Shown here in pieces: positions 31,550 to 42,024 of a stretch of DNA of 64,000 nt; positions within the stretch are counted from its first letter, which is position 1, and each line of letters starts with the position of its first letter. Both the position numbers and the translations under genes were made by a program. Under the pieces are notes generated by a model that was not told the origin of the DNA, searched no databases, and saw nothing but the letters and a program-made list of their open reading frames with translations. Source of the DNA: Phallus indusiatus. Its lineage: Eukaryota; Basidiomycota; Agaricomycetes; Phallales; Phallaceae. The stretch lies in NCBI GenBank assembly GCA_027605045.1, contig JAQFWX010000031.1, positions 434,001-498,000 on the forward strand. Direction: 5' to 3'.

Positions 31550-33532
31550 TATGGTGTACGGATTGGCTCAGCTGATACCCGATGGTCCGGCTCAGGGTGA
31601 GTTGTCCTTCGGCATATTATCCCTGACGGATTTTTTTGAGATACTGACATTGTATCTTGGATAATTGCTTTTACAATTCCAATAATTTGAACAATGCCTG
31701 TATCATCATCATTTATGTACATATAAAAATCAAACTTTTATTTAAGACACGACTAAAGCTGCTTTGAATTGCATCACGGGACCTGGGCCTGAAATACCGA
31801 GAATACACGTTGAAGGTCATTGTGAAGTAGTCCGAGTTTAGCGAACGACGTATGTGTAGTTAAAATAATCAAACTTGAATTATAGGAAGTTCGACGTGCG
31901 AGAGCATAAGCTAAAATAAATGAAATCCAAATTTAATATACAGAGTCTTGTCGTTCGAGGCTCGAGCTCGGATAGTTGAGAATGCTGAAGTTTGTTGATT
32001 TAATAATTATTTGTTGTTCACGGCGAACGACGTTAAGCAAATAAATATAAAGTTTGATTAAAGACTTGAGACGAAGCAGAGTTTGGGGGCAGTAAGAGAT
32101 GATATCTAAATATTACCATGATAAGAAATATGGACTTGGGAATTTGTGACGTGTGAGAGAAACGAAAAGCGAGAGAGAAAATAAAAGTGCAGACAAAAAA
32201 AATTTGTGAATACAATACGGAATCGGATTTCGAATATTCTCTTTACTATTTCGTCTCATTCAATTTTGTTAATGCTTTTCTTTACAGATTGAAGTTCATT
32301 TGTTATGTGTACTTTATTTTTCAATTTGATGAGCCACAAGATATGGTGCAGACTGTAAAAGAAAAGTACTGAATTAAACAATTAGTTTAGCCTCAAGCCA
32401 CTGAAATTGACAGAAACTAGGTTGAGCATAGGATGAGACTGAATGAGACTGGGTCCCACTAGACACATACCCTCACCTCCACTATTTCCTCACTGTTGTT
32501 TAATTCATTTCACTTAGTTTCACTCTTTTTCCACAGTAAGCTGTCAATTTATTAGACTATAAAAGCACCATTTTCTACAAGCTTCACTATGTACAAAAGA
32601 GAAGTCTTCAGAAGTATCTTCATCTCTCCCTCTCTCATTTGTAGCCAAATCATGATGTTCTGCTTCAAAATATGTGTCTCAAGAACAACATTCTATTCTT
32701 TTCATAAGTAGAATACACATTTCTACTTTATTTTTCGACAAATATTATTTTTTCCTCTAGCATATGCCACACTTGATGGCTTGTTCCCTTCCTTCTTGAA
32801 ACAATCATTTTACACACTCTGATCTATGAATCCACACGCATTTTAAAATCAACTACTTCTGTGCAGTCAAGTCATTTCTTCAATTCATATGACATAGGCT
32901 GGATATCAGTAAGCGACAGCTGATGACATGTGACATAGTGACATGTCGCGATGCTTTTGCGAAATTTTCTGCAGTCCACCACAAGTCCACCACCAACCGA
33001 TGCACCTCAGCTCTGAACCTGAGCCTGCACAATGTCTGTCTGTGACCAGCGACATTGGCAGGAAGCTGTACACACAGCTTCTAGGATAGAGAGGCAGCAG
33101 GGTGGCACTGCCCGAAGGAGCAGCCAACAGACCACATCCCCCCACCCAGCCACCCCACCCTACCCCCATGACAGACACCCGGCGAAAACTGGCGCAAATA
33201 AGATCTGTATAGTAGGAATATGTAGTTAAGCCCTGTTTGAATAAAAAAAATCTTTATCTGGATTTTTTTAAAAGAAAGTCACTAGCCGGACTCGAACTAC
33301 TGCTTCCCAAATAACAGTACATGCAAGTAAGCTACATTCAACTACGCTATTTCGCCCAGACATGGGATTTCCTTTGAGACCGTATCAGCGTTTCGACAAA
33401 ATTTTGACATTTTCAGATATTCCTTGGAATATCTGCCGAAACTATCCTCACGGCGCGTCTGCCGATGTTCGCGTATGCATAGCCGGGTTACGCGAGTCAT
33501 CGGGAATCAGCTGAGCCAATCCGTACACCATA
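31550..33532. mobile_element. 1983-bp non-autonomous element with ~35-bp TIRs
   Basis: Ends TATGGTGTACGGATTGGC and its reverse complement; the inverted match continues through TCAGCTGAT and CCCGATG with one mismatch. The LTR-A bases TGAGTA are duplicated on both sides (31544-31549 and 33533-33538), a 6-bp target duplication. No transposase frame is present. It contains a tRNA-like segment near its right end. I cannot assign the superfamily. Confidence 0.8.
33270..33362 (-). repeat. tRNA-like SINE head
   Basis: On the minus strand GGGCGAAATAGCGTAGTTG carries a good pol III A box (TAGCGTAGTTG), and AGTAGTTCGAGTCCG carries a B box (GTTCGAGTCC) about 45 nt later. Arms do not fold into a clean cloverleaf, so this is a tRNA-derived SINE promoter, not a functional tRNA. 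It lies inside the 1983-bp TIR element. Confidence 0.5.
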
Positions 33533-33543
33533 TGAGTAGCCCT

Positions 33544-34379
33544 CACTGGAGACATTGTAGGGTTTAGCCAAAAAAAAGGATCTTAAGAAAATTATAGTTC
33601 GAGGTATAGACTATTGATGATTTACCAAATTGCACAATTATATTATAATTAATACTCAGATTAAGGGATTCTGGTTTGGAAAATTGTCAGTATACTGCTA
33701 TAATATCTTGGTTGAATTATGTAAAAATTCTTTATCATATGAGCCTATGATCAATGTTATCCATTCAGTAAAATAATAAACAGAATGAAACTTACATTAT
33801 CATCATCCATATTGAAGAATGTTCTGAAAATGTTGTTTATATTTATTGTGAGAATATATTTCTATTATAATTTAGATGCATGGGAAAAGCTTAATTTTAA
33901 GCATGAGAATACTCTTTGTAATATTAGAGTTTTCCTGGGAAAACCTTAATAATACATGGATTCCTGGAAAATGTTGAGAAAACTCTAATGTCACAAATTG
34001 TGACCTTAAGTTATAATTACACAGAAACTCAATATTTACCACACCCTCAAAATTATGATAAAATACTTTATTGACAAGTAATTATATCAACTTGAATATA
34101 TAATTTTCCACTATAGTTAATAATAATATATGTTTTAGTTTGTATACTGTTTGACTGAATAGAGAAAGTTATTTATAGTGTTATATAAGTAAAAATTATT
34201 ACAGAATTTAACTAAGATAATAATATCAGCATATTGACAATTTTCCAAGCCAGAATCCCTTAATCTGAGTATTAGTTATAATATGATTGCACAATTTGGT
34301 AAATCATCAATAGTCTATACCTCGACCTATAATTTTCTTAAGATCTTTTTTTTGGCTAAACCCTACAATGTCTCCAGTG
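33544..34379. mobile_element. Foldback CACTA-type MITE, 836-bp class, copy B
   Basis: Same length and ends as the copy at 19434-20269. Flanked by CCT (33541-33543 and 34380-34382), interrupting the last bases of LTR-A copy S2. Body sequence matches copy A in the opposite or same sense because the element is nearly palindromic. Confidence 0.88.
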
Positions 34380-34727
34380 CCTAACACTAATCCGACTTGT
34401 GCTGTTAACCAAACATGATAGGAATCTTGTAGGGCTGATTCTGGAGTAGAATAAACATGAGTGACTGTAAACCATCTCAGTTCCTTCTTGATGTAGACTT
34501 CTTTTCCGAAAGCCAGAAAGGGGTGTACGATATCTGAACTTCTACACTTATTGATAGATCGAGGGACCTTGTGTGAATATACTGGGAGTAAAGTCTTGGA
34601 GTCCATTTCAAGAATAGGAGTGGGCGAATAATAAGTGAATAGAATCGTCTTGATATCTAAATCATGAGTGCGAGGACTATCATGAGTATAGTGAAAGATT
34701 GGGGGGAAAAACATCTTTGTCAGGGTA

Positions 34728-35267
34728 CACTACCGTGTCCCCTCATTTTTCCTCATTTATTATCATCGGTATATATTCCCCTCTACTTTATTTATATTTC
34801 CCATATATTATCTCCACCCTGTTAGGGCTACTCAGCTCACACTAGAGGGAGGGGATCCTAAGTAATATATTGGAAGGTAACTATACTACTCACCTAGAGG
34901 GAGGGGATCCTAAGAGAACAAGCTTAGGGACCCTCACTCTAGGTACAGCTACTATATACATAAAACGACGACGCGGCGTGCGGCCCTGGCACAGCTAAGT
35001 GCCAGGCGCCCAAGCCGAGCCTAAGCGACGTGATGTCACGGGCATCACGCCGTGTACGAGCGCGCAACGCGCGCGAGTAGAGAAGGTGAAATATGGACGG
35101 AGAGAATAAACGGATGGTAGAGGTAATGCACGGGAAATATAAATAAGATAGAAATAGATATATACCGATGATAATAAATAAGGAAAAGTGAGGGGACGCG
35201 GTAGCGTACCCTGACACACCCTCCGTTTGCTCCCTCTGTCTCTATTCCACTTTCTCTACTTGCGCTG
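34728..35267 (+). mobile_element. Older LTR-A fragment, interrupted
   Basis: LTR-A sequence from TGTCAGGGTACACTACC at 34728 to 34819, resumed at 35222-35267 (CTCCGTTTGCTCCCTC), where it breaks off into repeat family B. A younger solo LTR in opposite sense sits between. More substitutions than other copies suggest greater age. Confidence 0.75.
34820..35216 (-). mobile_element. Solo LTR-A (Ra), nested in an older LTR-A
   Basis: 397 bp, plus-strand ends TGTTAGGGCTACTC and GCGTACCCTGACA, flanked by CACCC (34815-34819 and 35217-35221). Confidence 0.9.
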
Positions 35268-35284
35268 TAACGATCCGATGTGAA

Positions 35285-35682
35285 TGTTAGGGCTACTCAG
35301 CTCACACTAGAGGGAGGGGATCCTAAGAGAATATATTGAGGGAGAAACTAACTACTCACCTAGAGGGAGGGGATCCTAAGAGAACAAGCTTAGGGACCCT
35401 CACTCTAGGTACAGCTACTATATACATAAAACGACGACGCGGCGTGCGGCCCTGACACAGCTAAGTGCCAGGCGCCCAAGCCGAGCCTAAGCGACGTGAT
35501 GTCACGGGCATCACGCCAGGTATGAGCGCGCAACGCGCGCGAGTAGAGAATGTGAAATAGAGACGGAGGGAGCAAACGGAAGGTGGACTTAATGCACGGG
35601 AAATGTAAATGAAATGGAAATAAACATATACCGATGATAATAAATAAGGAAAAATGAGGGGACGCGGTAGCGTACCCTGACA
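35285..35682 (-). mobile_element. Solo LTR-A (Rb)
   Basis: About 398 bp with plus-strand ends TGTTAGGG and CCCTGACA, flanked by GTGAA (35280-35284 and 35683-35687). It separates GATGTGAA from TAGCTAAATGTG of repeat family B. Confidence 0.9.
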
Positions 35683-35802
35683 GTGAATAGCTAAATGTGT
35701 CGGCTATAAATGATCGGACTACAATGAGATATTTGTTTTCGAGGTCGGTAAGTCTACCGTGGAGCGTGTCCTGGTGCTGAATTCAACGTGAGAGAGGGAG
35801 TG

Positions 35803-36199
35803 TGTTAGGGCTACTCAGCTCACACTAGAGGGAGGGGATCCTAAGTAAAATATATTGAGAGAACTATACTACTCACCTAGAGGGAGGGGATCCTAAGAGA
35901 ACAAGCTTAGGGACCCTCACTCTAGGGACAGCGACTATATACATGAAAAACGATAACACGGCGTGCGGCCCTGACACAGCTAAGTGCTAGGCGCCCGAAC
36001 CGAGCCTAAGCGACGTGATGTCACGGGCATCACGCCGGGTACGAGCGCGCGACGCGCGCGAGTAGAGAATGCGAAATAGAGACTGAACAAGGGAACGGAA
36101 GATAAAAGTAAAATACGGAAATAGTAAATGGAATGGAAATGAAGTGATGCCGATGATAATAAATAGAAAAATGAGAGACGGTGGTAGCGTACCCTGACA
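35803..36199 (-). repeat. Chromovirus 1 3' LTR
   Basis: 397 bp, TGTTAGGG...CCCTGACA on the plus strand. Compared with the other LTR it reads AACACGG for AACGCGG and CGTGCGG for CGTGTGG. Confidence 0.95.
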
Positions 36200-36210
36200 C
36201 CACCCCCCCT

Positions 36211-39200
36211 TCAACGAGGCGACGTCCCGACGCCTGTAGCCTCGACTAATGATGCCTGTAACTTAGAGAAATCGAACCGAGGGCGACGATGGAAAAGAAG
36301 ACCATTTATCGAGCGTGGCGCACTCGGATGTTCGCGGTGGAATTGCCTAATGAGATCCGGGGCTGCAATGTTCGACTCGGGTTCCCATTGGTCATGCTCG
36401 GGACCATAGCCTTCCCAACGCACCTTATACTCGAGTCGCCTCCGGAACACGCGACTGTCCAAAATCCGTTCTACGACGTAGTGTTCACCATCATCTCTGA
36501 CCTCAGGAGGCGGAGGAGCCTTAACACGACGACCCGGGATCGTGTCTTCAACCTTTGGACGTAACTTCCCAACGTGGAACACTGGATGAAGCCTTGACAT
36601 CGACAGTGGTAGACGCAGCTTGTATGCGTGTGACCCGACCTTGCTGACTATCGGAAAAGGGCCTAGGTACCGGTGCGACAACTTGGCGGAGGGCCTGGTG
36701 GTGCGAATGTCGCTCGAATCGAGGTAGACCTTATCGCCAACCTTGTATTCAGGTGCAGGGATGTGTTTCCGATCGTAGTACTTGGCCATCTCGTCCTTCG
36801 ACTTGGCGATGGCAGCCTTGGCTTCCTCGATCGTCGACTCCATATGCGTCTTGAACTCGTTGACAGATTCGATCTTCGAGTCGGCGACCAACGGTTCGAA
36901 TCCCATACGAGGATGTCGTCCAGTGTTGAGCTCGAACGGTGTCGCACGCGTAGCTGAGTGTACGTGGTTGTTATATGCGAACTCAGCCAAGGGCAGTATC
37001 TGGTCCCAGTCGTCCTGTCGCTCAGAGGTGAAAAGTCGAAGGTACTGTTCGACCTCTGCGTTGACGCGCTCTGTCTGACCATCGGTTTGAGGATGATATG
37101 CCGTCGAGGGTGCAAGCCGTATGCCAAGGAGCCTAGAAAGTTCCTGCGTGAAGCGAGACGCGAACTGGGGGCCTCTGTCAGAGATCACCTTCAAGGGGAG
37201 ACCATGGAGCTTCCAGACGTGTTGAAGGTACAGATGGGCTAGACCTGTCGCGTCAAGTGTCGTAAATGTCGGCACGAAATGAACCCGTTTGGTGAGAGAA
37301 TCGACGACAGAGAGGATCGCGTCGAAACCGTTGGATTCTGGTAGTTCCACGATGAAATCGACCGAGATGTGTTCCCAAGGTCGACTTGGCACTTCTGTGG
37401 GTCGGAGAAGACCGTAGGGTGCATGGCGTGAAGGTTTCGTACGCAAACACATGTCGCAGGCCTCAACGTAACGCTGAACATACCTAGAGACACCTGGCCA
37501 CCAGAAGGTGCGCGAAACGAGCTCGAGAGTCTTGAAACGACCAGGGTGACCGCCGAGTTTGGTGTCGTGGTGTCTGGAAAGGATTTTCCGACGTAACTCG
37601 TCCACGTTGGGCACATAAACCTTGCCACGATAGTACAGGAGGTCCTGGTCTTCAAACCATTCCGACGAGTGAGCTGAACGACCACCCAGGGCGCGGAGTG
37701 TTGCAACGGCTTTGGACACGCTATCTTCGACCTTGCCTTCTCGATTGGCCTTGCGAATCTGGCGTAAAAGGTCCTCCTCCTCCCCTTTAAGACGGAATGT
37801 TTGCAGGGCATTGATTGCAAACATTTCGGGTCGGATTAAGGTGACGCCACGATTGTCATCCTTTCCCGAGCCATGATCTGGGCGACGGGATAAGCCATCA
37901 GGTTTACCCATCGACTTACCCGGTATATGCTGTAGAGTAAAGTCGAATTGTGAGAGATATACTGACCATCTAGCTTGACGACGATTGAGGTTACGCGCGG
38001 TCATGAAGTACTCGAGATTCTTGTGATCAGTCCGTATGTCGATAGGGTGAGACGCGCCTTCGAGAAAGTGTCGCCATTCCTCCAAAGATCGTATGATAGC
38101 GAGCATCTCCTTGTCGTGAATCTCATAGTTGCGTTCGACGGGGCTAAGGGCCTTCGAGAAAAACGCAACAGGGTGCCATTTACCATCTTCGTTCGACAAC
38201 TGTGAGAGAACCGCGCCCGTTGCGAAGTCGGAGCTGTCTGCTTCAACCCGGTAAGGATTAGCAGGGTTGGGAATGAGAAGAATGGGGGCAGAGGTGATCG
38301 ACGACTTCAGAGTATCGAAAGCATGCTGACAAGTGTCGGACCAGACGAAGGGAGTGTCCTTCTTGGTTAGCCCGAACATGGGATTGGCAATGCGCGCGAA
38401 ATCCTTGATGAACCGACGATAAAAGTTGGCGAAACCTAAGAAGGACTGCACCTCAGTGACGTTCTTCGGGATAGGCCAGTCTCTGACACCTGAGACTTTC
38501 GCGGGATCCATCTCTACGGTGTTCTCGGAAATGACGACACCCAGATATTCGATCTTAGTCCGACAGAACTCACACTTCTCTGCCTTGAGATACAGCTTGT
38601 GCTCGCGGAGACGTTCGAGAACGCGTCGTGTTACCTGGTCATGCTGTTCCCGATCCTGAGTATAGATGAGGATGTCGTCGATATAGACGGCAACGACACC
38701 TTCTGAGATCATGTCCTCGAAGATCTCGTTCATCATCGTCTGGAAGGTCGCAGGGCTATTTGTGAGACCAAAGAACATTACTAGGGGCTCGAAAAGACCA
38801 CGGTTGGTGCGGAAAGCGGCCTTCCACTCGTCTCCTTCCTTTATCCGCACGTTGTTGTAACCCCAGCGCACGTCCAGCTTGGTGAAGTACCGAGCACCTT
38901 GCAATTTGTTGATGAGCTCTGAGATCAGGGGCAACGGGTAACGGTTCTTAATCGTCATAGCATTCAGCGCACGATAATCTTGAATGAGACGGAGAGAGCC
39001 ATCCTTCTTCTTGATGAAGAATACCGGGGATGCCATTGGTGACTTGGAGGGTCGGATTCGTCCAGACGCAAGGTTTTCTTCCAAAAACGCATCTAACTCG
39101 GCCTGTTCGTTGGGCGACAACGGGTAGATCTTGCACGACTTGGGCTCAGAACCTGGCACAAGTTCTATCGGGTGATCCCATTTCTTCGACTGCGGCAACG

Positions 39201-40155
39201 AGTCGAACGACTCCTTCGAGAAAATGTCGGCAAAGTCGTGGAACATCTCTGGCACGATGTCCCGAAAGCCTCTGGGAGCTGGCGCGTCCGAGTTATTGGC
39301 GTGGGCCTGGGCTAGTCGTTGGGAGATGGTCTCTGTGGCATATATGCGGTGAGTGTCGGGCTCGTCGGGCAGCATCGATATCGCGAACAGTCGATCGCCT
39401 TCTTCAATCTCAGACTCGACGTCGACCAAGTCTGGTATATCAGGGTCATCGGCTTCAGTGCTGTCAAGTTCTGGCAGAGGTGCGCGTCGGATCTGCTGGA
39501 ATGCACGCTTAGAAAGCTTACCCGCTGGCCAGCGCAGAGCACAAGACCGACAACTAGGGCTGCAGCGCATGAACTCTACTTGACCAGTTGTATAATCTAT
39601 AACGGGATTGTGGGCCTTGAACCATGGCAGCCCGAACAAGACGGGATACTTGAGCGAGGTAACGGCGAACAAGGTACGTTCAGAGTGATCCCGAAAGCGA
39701 ACGACCAGATCAACGACGTGGGTGATAGAGCCAGCATGATTGGGTGTACCGTCGACGTTAAACACGGGAATTGGTTTAGCAAGACGTACGGAGGGAAGTC
39801 GATGTTTCTCGACAAAGTTGCGATCGAGGAACATACCGCTAGCCCCAGTGTCTAGCATGGCCTTGCTGTGCAGCAAGGTCCCAGTGTCAACACTCTGTAG
39901 CTCTACAGGGATCTCCAGCTTCTGCGTACCAGCGGTAGCTGCGAGTCGGTATTCACTTGGCAATGAGCGACGTTGAGAAGGCGACAGCATACATGGAATG
40001 GAAACAGAGCGTGTAGCAGGTGGAGGCGATTCTTTGGGTTTATCAGGGGATGCAGCAGGGGTAGTTAGATTCGAATCAGGAATGTCATTTTGTTCGCGAT
40101 CTATGTACAAAATGTCGAATCTATTAGATGTCGGCAACGAGGGTGCATCTATCAC
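36211..40155 (-). CDS. Chromovirus 1 pol polyprotein
   Basis: About 1314 codons. Domains in order: aspartic protease with AMLDTGASGMFLD (near residue 100); reverse transcriptase with IRPSKSPMASPVFFIKKKDG and the catalytic YIDDILIY; RNase H with VEADSSDFATGAVLSQ and DKEMLAI; integrase zinc finger HHDTKLGGH...CDMCLRTK; integrase core with VDFIVELP, SDRGPQF and YHPQTDGQTERVN; and a C-terminal chromodomain HYVVERILDSRVF...YKVRWEGYGPEHDQWEPE. The frame overlaps gag in the -1 register; its first codon as listed is GTG, so it has no good start of its own and should be made by frameshifting or re-initiation. The pol frame is open for only about 16 codons upstream of the gag stop, so any shift must occur there; no standard slippery heptamer is visible. 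Confidence 0.93.
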   Translation of the reverse strand: MIDAPSLPTSNRFDILYIDREQNDIPDSNLTTPAASPDKPKESPPPATRSVSIPCMLSPSQRRSLPSEYRLAATAGTQKLEIPVELQSVDTGTLLHSKAMLDTGASGMFLDRNFVEKHRLPSVRLAKPIPVFNVDGTPNHAGSITHVVDLVVRFRDHSERTLFAVTSLKYPVLFGLPWFKAHNPVIDYTTGQVEFMRCSPSCRSCALRWPAGKLSKRAFQQIRRAPLPELDSTEADDPDIPDLVDVESEIEEGDRLFAISMLPDEPDTHRIYATETISQRLAQAHANNSDAPAPRGFRDIVPEMFHDFADIFSKESFDSLPQSKKWDHPIELVPGSEPKSCKIYPLSPNEQAELDAFLEENLASGRIRPSKSPMASPVFFIKKKDGSLRLIQDYRALNAMTIKNRYPLPLISELINKLQGARYFTKLDVRWGYNNVRIKEGDEWKAAFRTNRGLFEPLVMFFGLTNSPATFQTMMNEIFEDMISEGVVAVYIDDILIYTQDREQHDQVTRRVLERLREHKLYLKAEKCEFCRTKIEYLGVVISENTVEMDPAKVSGVRDWPIPKNVTEVQSFLGFANFYRRFIKDFARIANPMFGLTKKDTPFVWSDTCQHAFDTLKSSITSAPILLIPNPANPYRVEADSSDFATGAVLSQLSNEDGKWHPVAFFSKALSPVERNYEIHDKEMLAIIRSLEEWRHFLEGASHPIDIRTDHKNLEYFMTARNLNRRQARWSVYLSQFDFTLQHIPGKSMGKPDGLSRRPDHGSGKDDNRGVTLIRPEMFAINALQTFRLKGEEEDLLRQIRKANREGKVEDSVSKAVATLRALGGRSAHSSEWFEDQDLLYYRGKVYVPNVDELRRKILSRHHDTKLGGHPGRFKTLELVSRTFWWPGVSRYVQRYVEACDMCLRTKPSRHAPYGLLRPTEVPSRPWEHISVDFIVELPESNGFDAILSVVDSLTKRVHFVPTFTTLDATGLAHLYLQHVWKLHGLPLKVISDRGPQFASRFTQELSRLLGIRLAPSTAYHPQTDGQTERVNAEVEQYLRLFTSERQDDWDQILPLAEFAYNNHVHSATRATPFELNTGRHPRMGFEPLVADSKIESVNEFKTHMESTIEEAKAAIAKSKDEMAKYYDRKHIPAPEYKVGDKVYLDSSDIRTTRPSAKLSHRYLGPFPIVSKVGSHAYKLRLPLSMSRLHPVFHVGKLRPKVEDTIPGRRVKAPPPPEVRDDGEHYVVERILDSRVFRRRLEYKVRWEGYGPEHDQWEPESNIAAPDLIRQFHREHPSAPRSINGLLFHRRPRFDFSKLQASLVEATGVGTSPR

Positions 40156-41462
40156 TCGTCGCCGTTTTGAAAATCCTCTACCTCTGTTGCAGCTACAGTT
40201 TCACCTTCTGTCAGAGCAGGGTCGCCACGCGCCTGGGCTTCTAACGCGTCTTTCTGGGCCAGTAACTGTACGATACTGTCGTCTAACTCGTCCGGCTGGA
40301 GATACCGAATGTCATACGCGCGAGGGCATTCGCGAGCCCAGTGGCCTGCTGCTCCACAGCGACGGCACCTGGTCGATTCTGGGCCTAAGCGTCGACGAGC
40401 AGCGTCAACGTCCATCGGATCATGCCTGACCTGGGGTGTAGGAGCAGAAGCCGCGGGTCTAGGGGGCGGTGCGGGCATGACCTGGGGTATAGGCCTGGGA
40501 GGTGGGTAGGCAGGAGCCTGATAGGAAGGGACAAGGGGCCTCCTCTGGGTCTGGAGGGTCTGATACAATGGGAAGGGGTTGGGACGAGGTCGATTAATGG
40601 GGACCGTCGCGGGATTTGTCTGAGTCGTTCCAGGGCCCACGAGTCGACGGCGAGCAGCGGTGAATGCCTCGTTGGAACGTCTGTCCATGTCAAACATGCG
40701 TGCTTGCCTGATCCAGCCCTCATAGTCGTGAAGTGCGGGTCGGTCTTTCATCGTCGCTACCAGAGAGGCAATTGCCGGGTCTAAACCGTTACGAAAGTAC
40801 GTGTTAATGGCGAGTCCCTCCGTCAAGCCAGCATGCTCGATGAGCACGCGGAAGGCGTCCACATACTCTTCTACAGTTCTGTTGCCTTGGATGTAGCGGT
40901 TGGAATAGAGGGTGTTGATGGCATCCTCCTGCTCGGATTGTGGAAAGAAATCCGTTTTGAATCGTTCTCGAAAGGCGTTCCAGTCGGCGAAAGGCTTTTC
41001 TCCTCTTTGGTATCTTTTCAACATAGACTCACTGAAAGCGAGGGCGCGGCCTTCGTTCATGTACGACATTGCCCAACCGATCTTGAGTTCATCAGTCTCG
41101 AAGTTGCGACTGCATATACTCATGTAAAACTCGACGGTGTTCCAGAAGGCACGTCCTTTGGAGCGATCTCCGTCGAACGAAGGAGGTACAGCAGGTCGGG
41201 TGTTTCGGGAAGAACGCGAACTTGCTTGATGCTCAGGAGCCGGTGGTTGTCCAGGCGAGGACGCGTCGTCAGTAGGGGGGTTTTGGGTGGGGGCAGCTCT
41301 AGTCGTGTCTCGGATGTCCCGTAGGACCTCAATCATCTGTGAGGCCTGGGATTCTTGTCTTGCCATGCGGGCATCCATTTCCGCGAATTGCCGCATGATA
41401 ATAGTCGCCACATCGTTGAGGGTGACGATCTGGGGCGCAGAGGGTGGAGGTGAAGAGTCCAT
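40152..41462 (-). CDS. Chromovirus 1 gag
   Basis: 436 residues from MDSSPPPSAPQIVTLNDVAT. A retrotransposon-gag region runs about 105-240 (AFWNTVEFYMSI, EYVDAFRVLIEHAGLTEG). A CCHC knuckle CRRCGAAGHWAREC lies near 375, followed by YDIRYLQPDELDD. It forms the capsid and packages the RNA. The stop TGA at 40154-40152 lies one base out of register with pol. Confidence 0.92.
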   Translation of the reverse strand: MDSSPPPSAPQIVTLNDVATIIMRQFAEMDARMARQESQASQMIEVLRDIRDTTRAAPTQNPPTDDASSPGQPPAPEHQASSRSSRNTRPAVPPSFDGDRSKGRAFWNTVEFYMSICSRNFETDELKIGWAMSYMNEGRALAFSESMLKRYQRGEKPFADWNAFRERFKTDFFPQSEQEDAINTLYSNRYIQGNRTVEEYVDAFRVLIEHAGLTEGLAINTYFRNGLDPAIASLVATMKDRPALHDYEGWIRQARMFDMDRRSNEAFTAARRRLVGPGTTQTNPATVPINRPRPNPFPLYQTLQTQRRPLVPSYQAPAYPPPRPIPQVMPAPPPRPAASAPTPQVRHDPMDVDAARRRLGPESTRCRRCGAAGHWARECPRAYDIRYLQPDELDDSIVQLLAQKDALEAQARGDPALTEGETVAATEVEDFQNGDE

Positions 41463-41609
41463 GAGAGAGAGAGAAAAGGAAAGGGGTTTTTAAGATGGAG
41501 CAGAGGGGTCGATTATAGACGGGACTCGAAGGAAAAATACGACACTGCGATAGTCGGTGTCGAGCGCGATTTTTCGATAACGAGTGTCGATAGAAACGGC
41601 CAGTCTGCG

Positions 41610-41627
41610 AGTAGAAGCTTGTTCTAC
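41610..41627 (-). promoter_or_regulatory. Chromovirus 1 self-primer binding site
   Basis: Directly inside the 5' LTR, element sense reads GTAGAACAAGCTTCTAC. Its AGAACAAGCTT is the exact complement of AAGCTTGTTCT in the LTR (41733 down to 41723). That LTR motif begins about 33 nt after a TATATA box (about 41766), where transcription should start. The mRNA 5' end could thus fold back and prime reverse transcription, as shown for Tf1. Confidence 0.75.
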
Positions 41628-42024
41628 TGTTAGGGCTACTCAGCTCACACTAGAGGGAGGGGATCCTAAGTAAAATATATTGAGAGAACTATACTACTCA
41701 CCTAGAGGGAGGGGATCCTAAGAGAACAAGCTTAGGGACCCTCACTCTAGGGACAGCGACTATATACATGAAAAACGATAACGCGGCGTGTGGCCCTGAC
41801 ACAGCTAAGTGCTAGGCGCCCGAACCGAGCCTAAGCGACGTGATGTCACGGGCATCACGCCGGGTACGAGCGCGCGACGCGCGCGAGTAGAGAATGCGAA
41901 ATAGAGACTGAACAAGGGAACGGAAGATAAAAGTAAAATACGGAAATAGTAAATGGAATGGAAATGAAGTGATGCCGATGATAATAAATAGAAAAATGAG
42001 AGACGGTGGTAGCGTACCCTGACA
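41628..42024 (-). repeat. Chromovirus 1 5' LTR
   Basis: 397 bp. In element sense it holds a TATATA box about 33 nt before AAGCTTGTTCT, two copies of a GGATCCCCTCCCTCTAG box, and ends CCCTAACA. Confidence 0.95.

Larger units (their letters stand above)
31162..34386 (+). mobile_element. Solo LTR-A (S2) with two nested elements
   Basis: LTR sequence at 31162-31549, 33533-33543 and 34380-34386 adds up to one LTR-A. Outer flanks are CTAAT on both sides (31157-31161 and 34387-34391). A 1983-bp TIR element and an 836-bp MITE were inserted into its last 20 bp. Confidence 0.9.
31073..34714 (-). pseudogene. Family F gene, copy C5, split by nested insertions
   Basis: The 5' part (34714-34387) reads MFFPPIFHYTHDSPRTH to YHVWLTAQVGL; the 3' part (31161-31073) continues in frame with DYMIMVLDVPSRWIL to GFY and a stop. 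Between them lies a solo LTR with a CTAAT duplication which itself carries two more insertions. Upstream of 34714 the beginning is lost to an old LTR-A fragment. The arrangement VWLTAQVG...DVPSRW parallels IWRLIFYRA...DAPWDV in copy C2. Confidence 0.65.
35803..42024 (-). mobile_element. Chromovirus 1: full-length Ty3-type LTR retrotransposon
   Basis: 6222 bp with 397-bp LTRs at both ends that differ at about two positions by eye, flanked by GAGTG (35798-35802 and 42025-42029). Gag and pol frames are both long and open. The near identity of the LTRs and the open frames mean a very recent insertion. A chromodomain ends pol, placing it among chromoviruses; the primer-binding site matches its own R region rather than a tRNA. 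All other LTR-A copies in the window are remnants of this family. Confidence 0.95.

Noticed and set aside
32906..33229. Overlapping open frames on both strands within the 2-kb TIR element, considered as a transposase
   Set aside because: No DDE motif or Cys/His pattern, and too short.
33270..33362. Functional tRNA gene on the minus strand
   Set aside because: Good A and B boxes but T and acceptor stems do not pair.
36289..41493. Many plus-strand open frames of 70-180 codons across element 1
   Set aside because: They are opposite to intact pol and gag and show no domain or splice structure, unlike the antisense gene of element 2.
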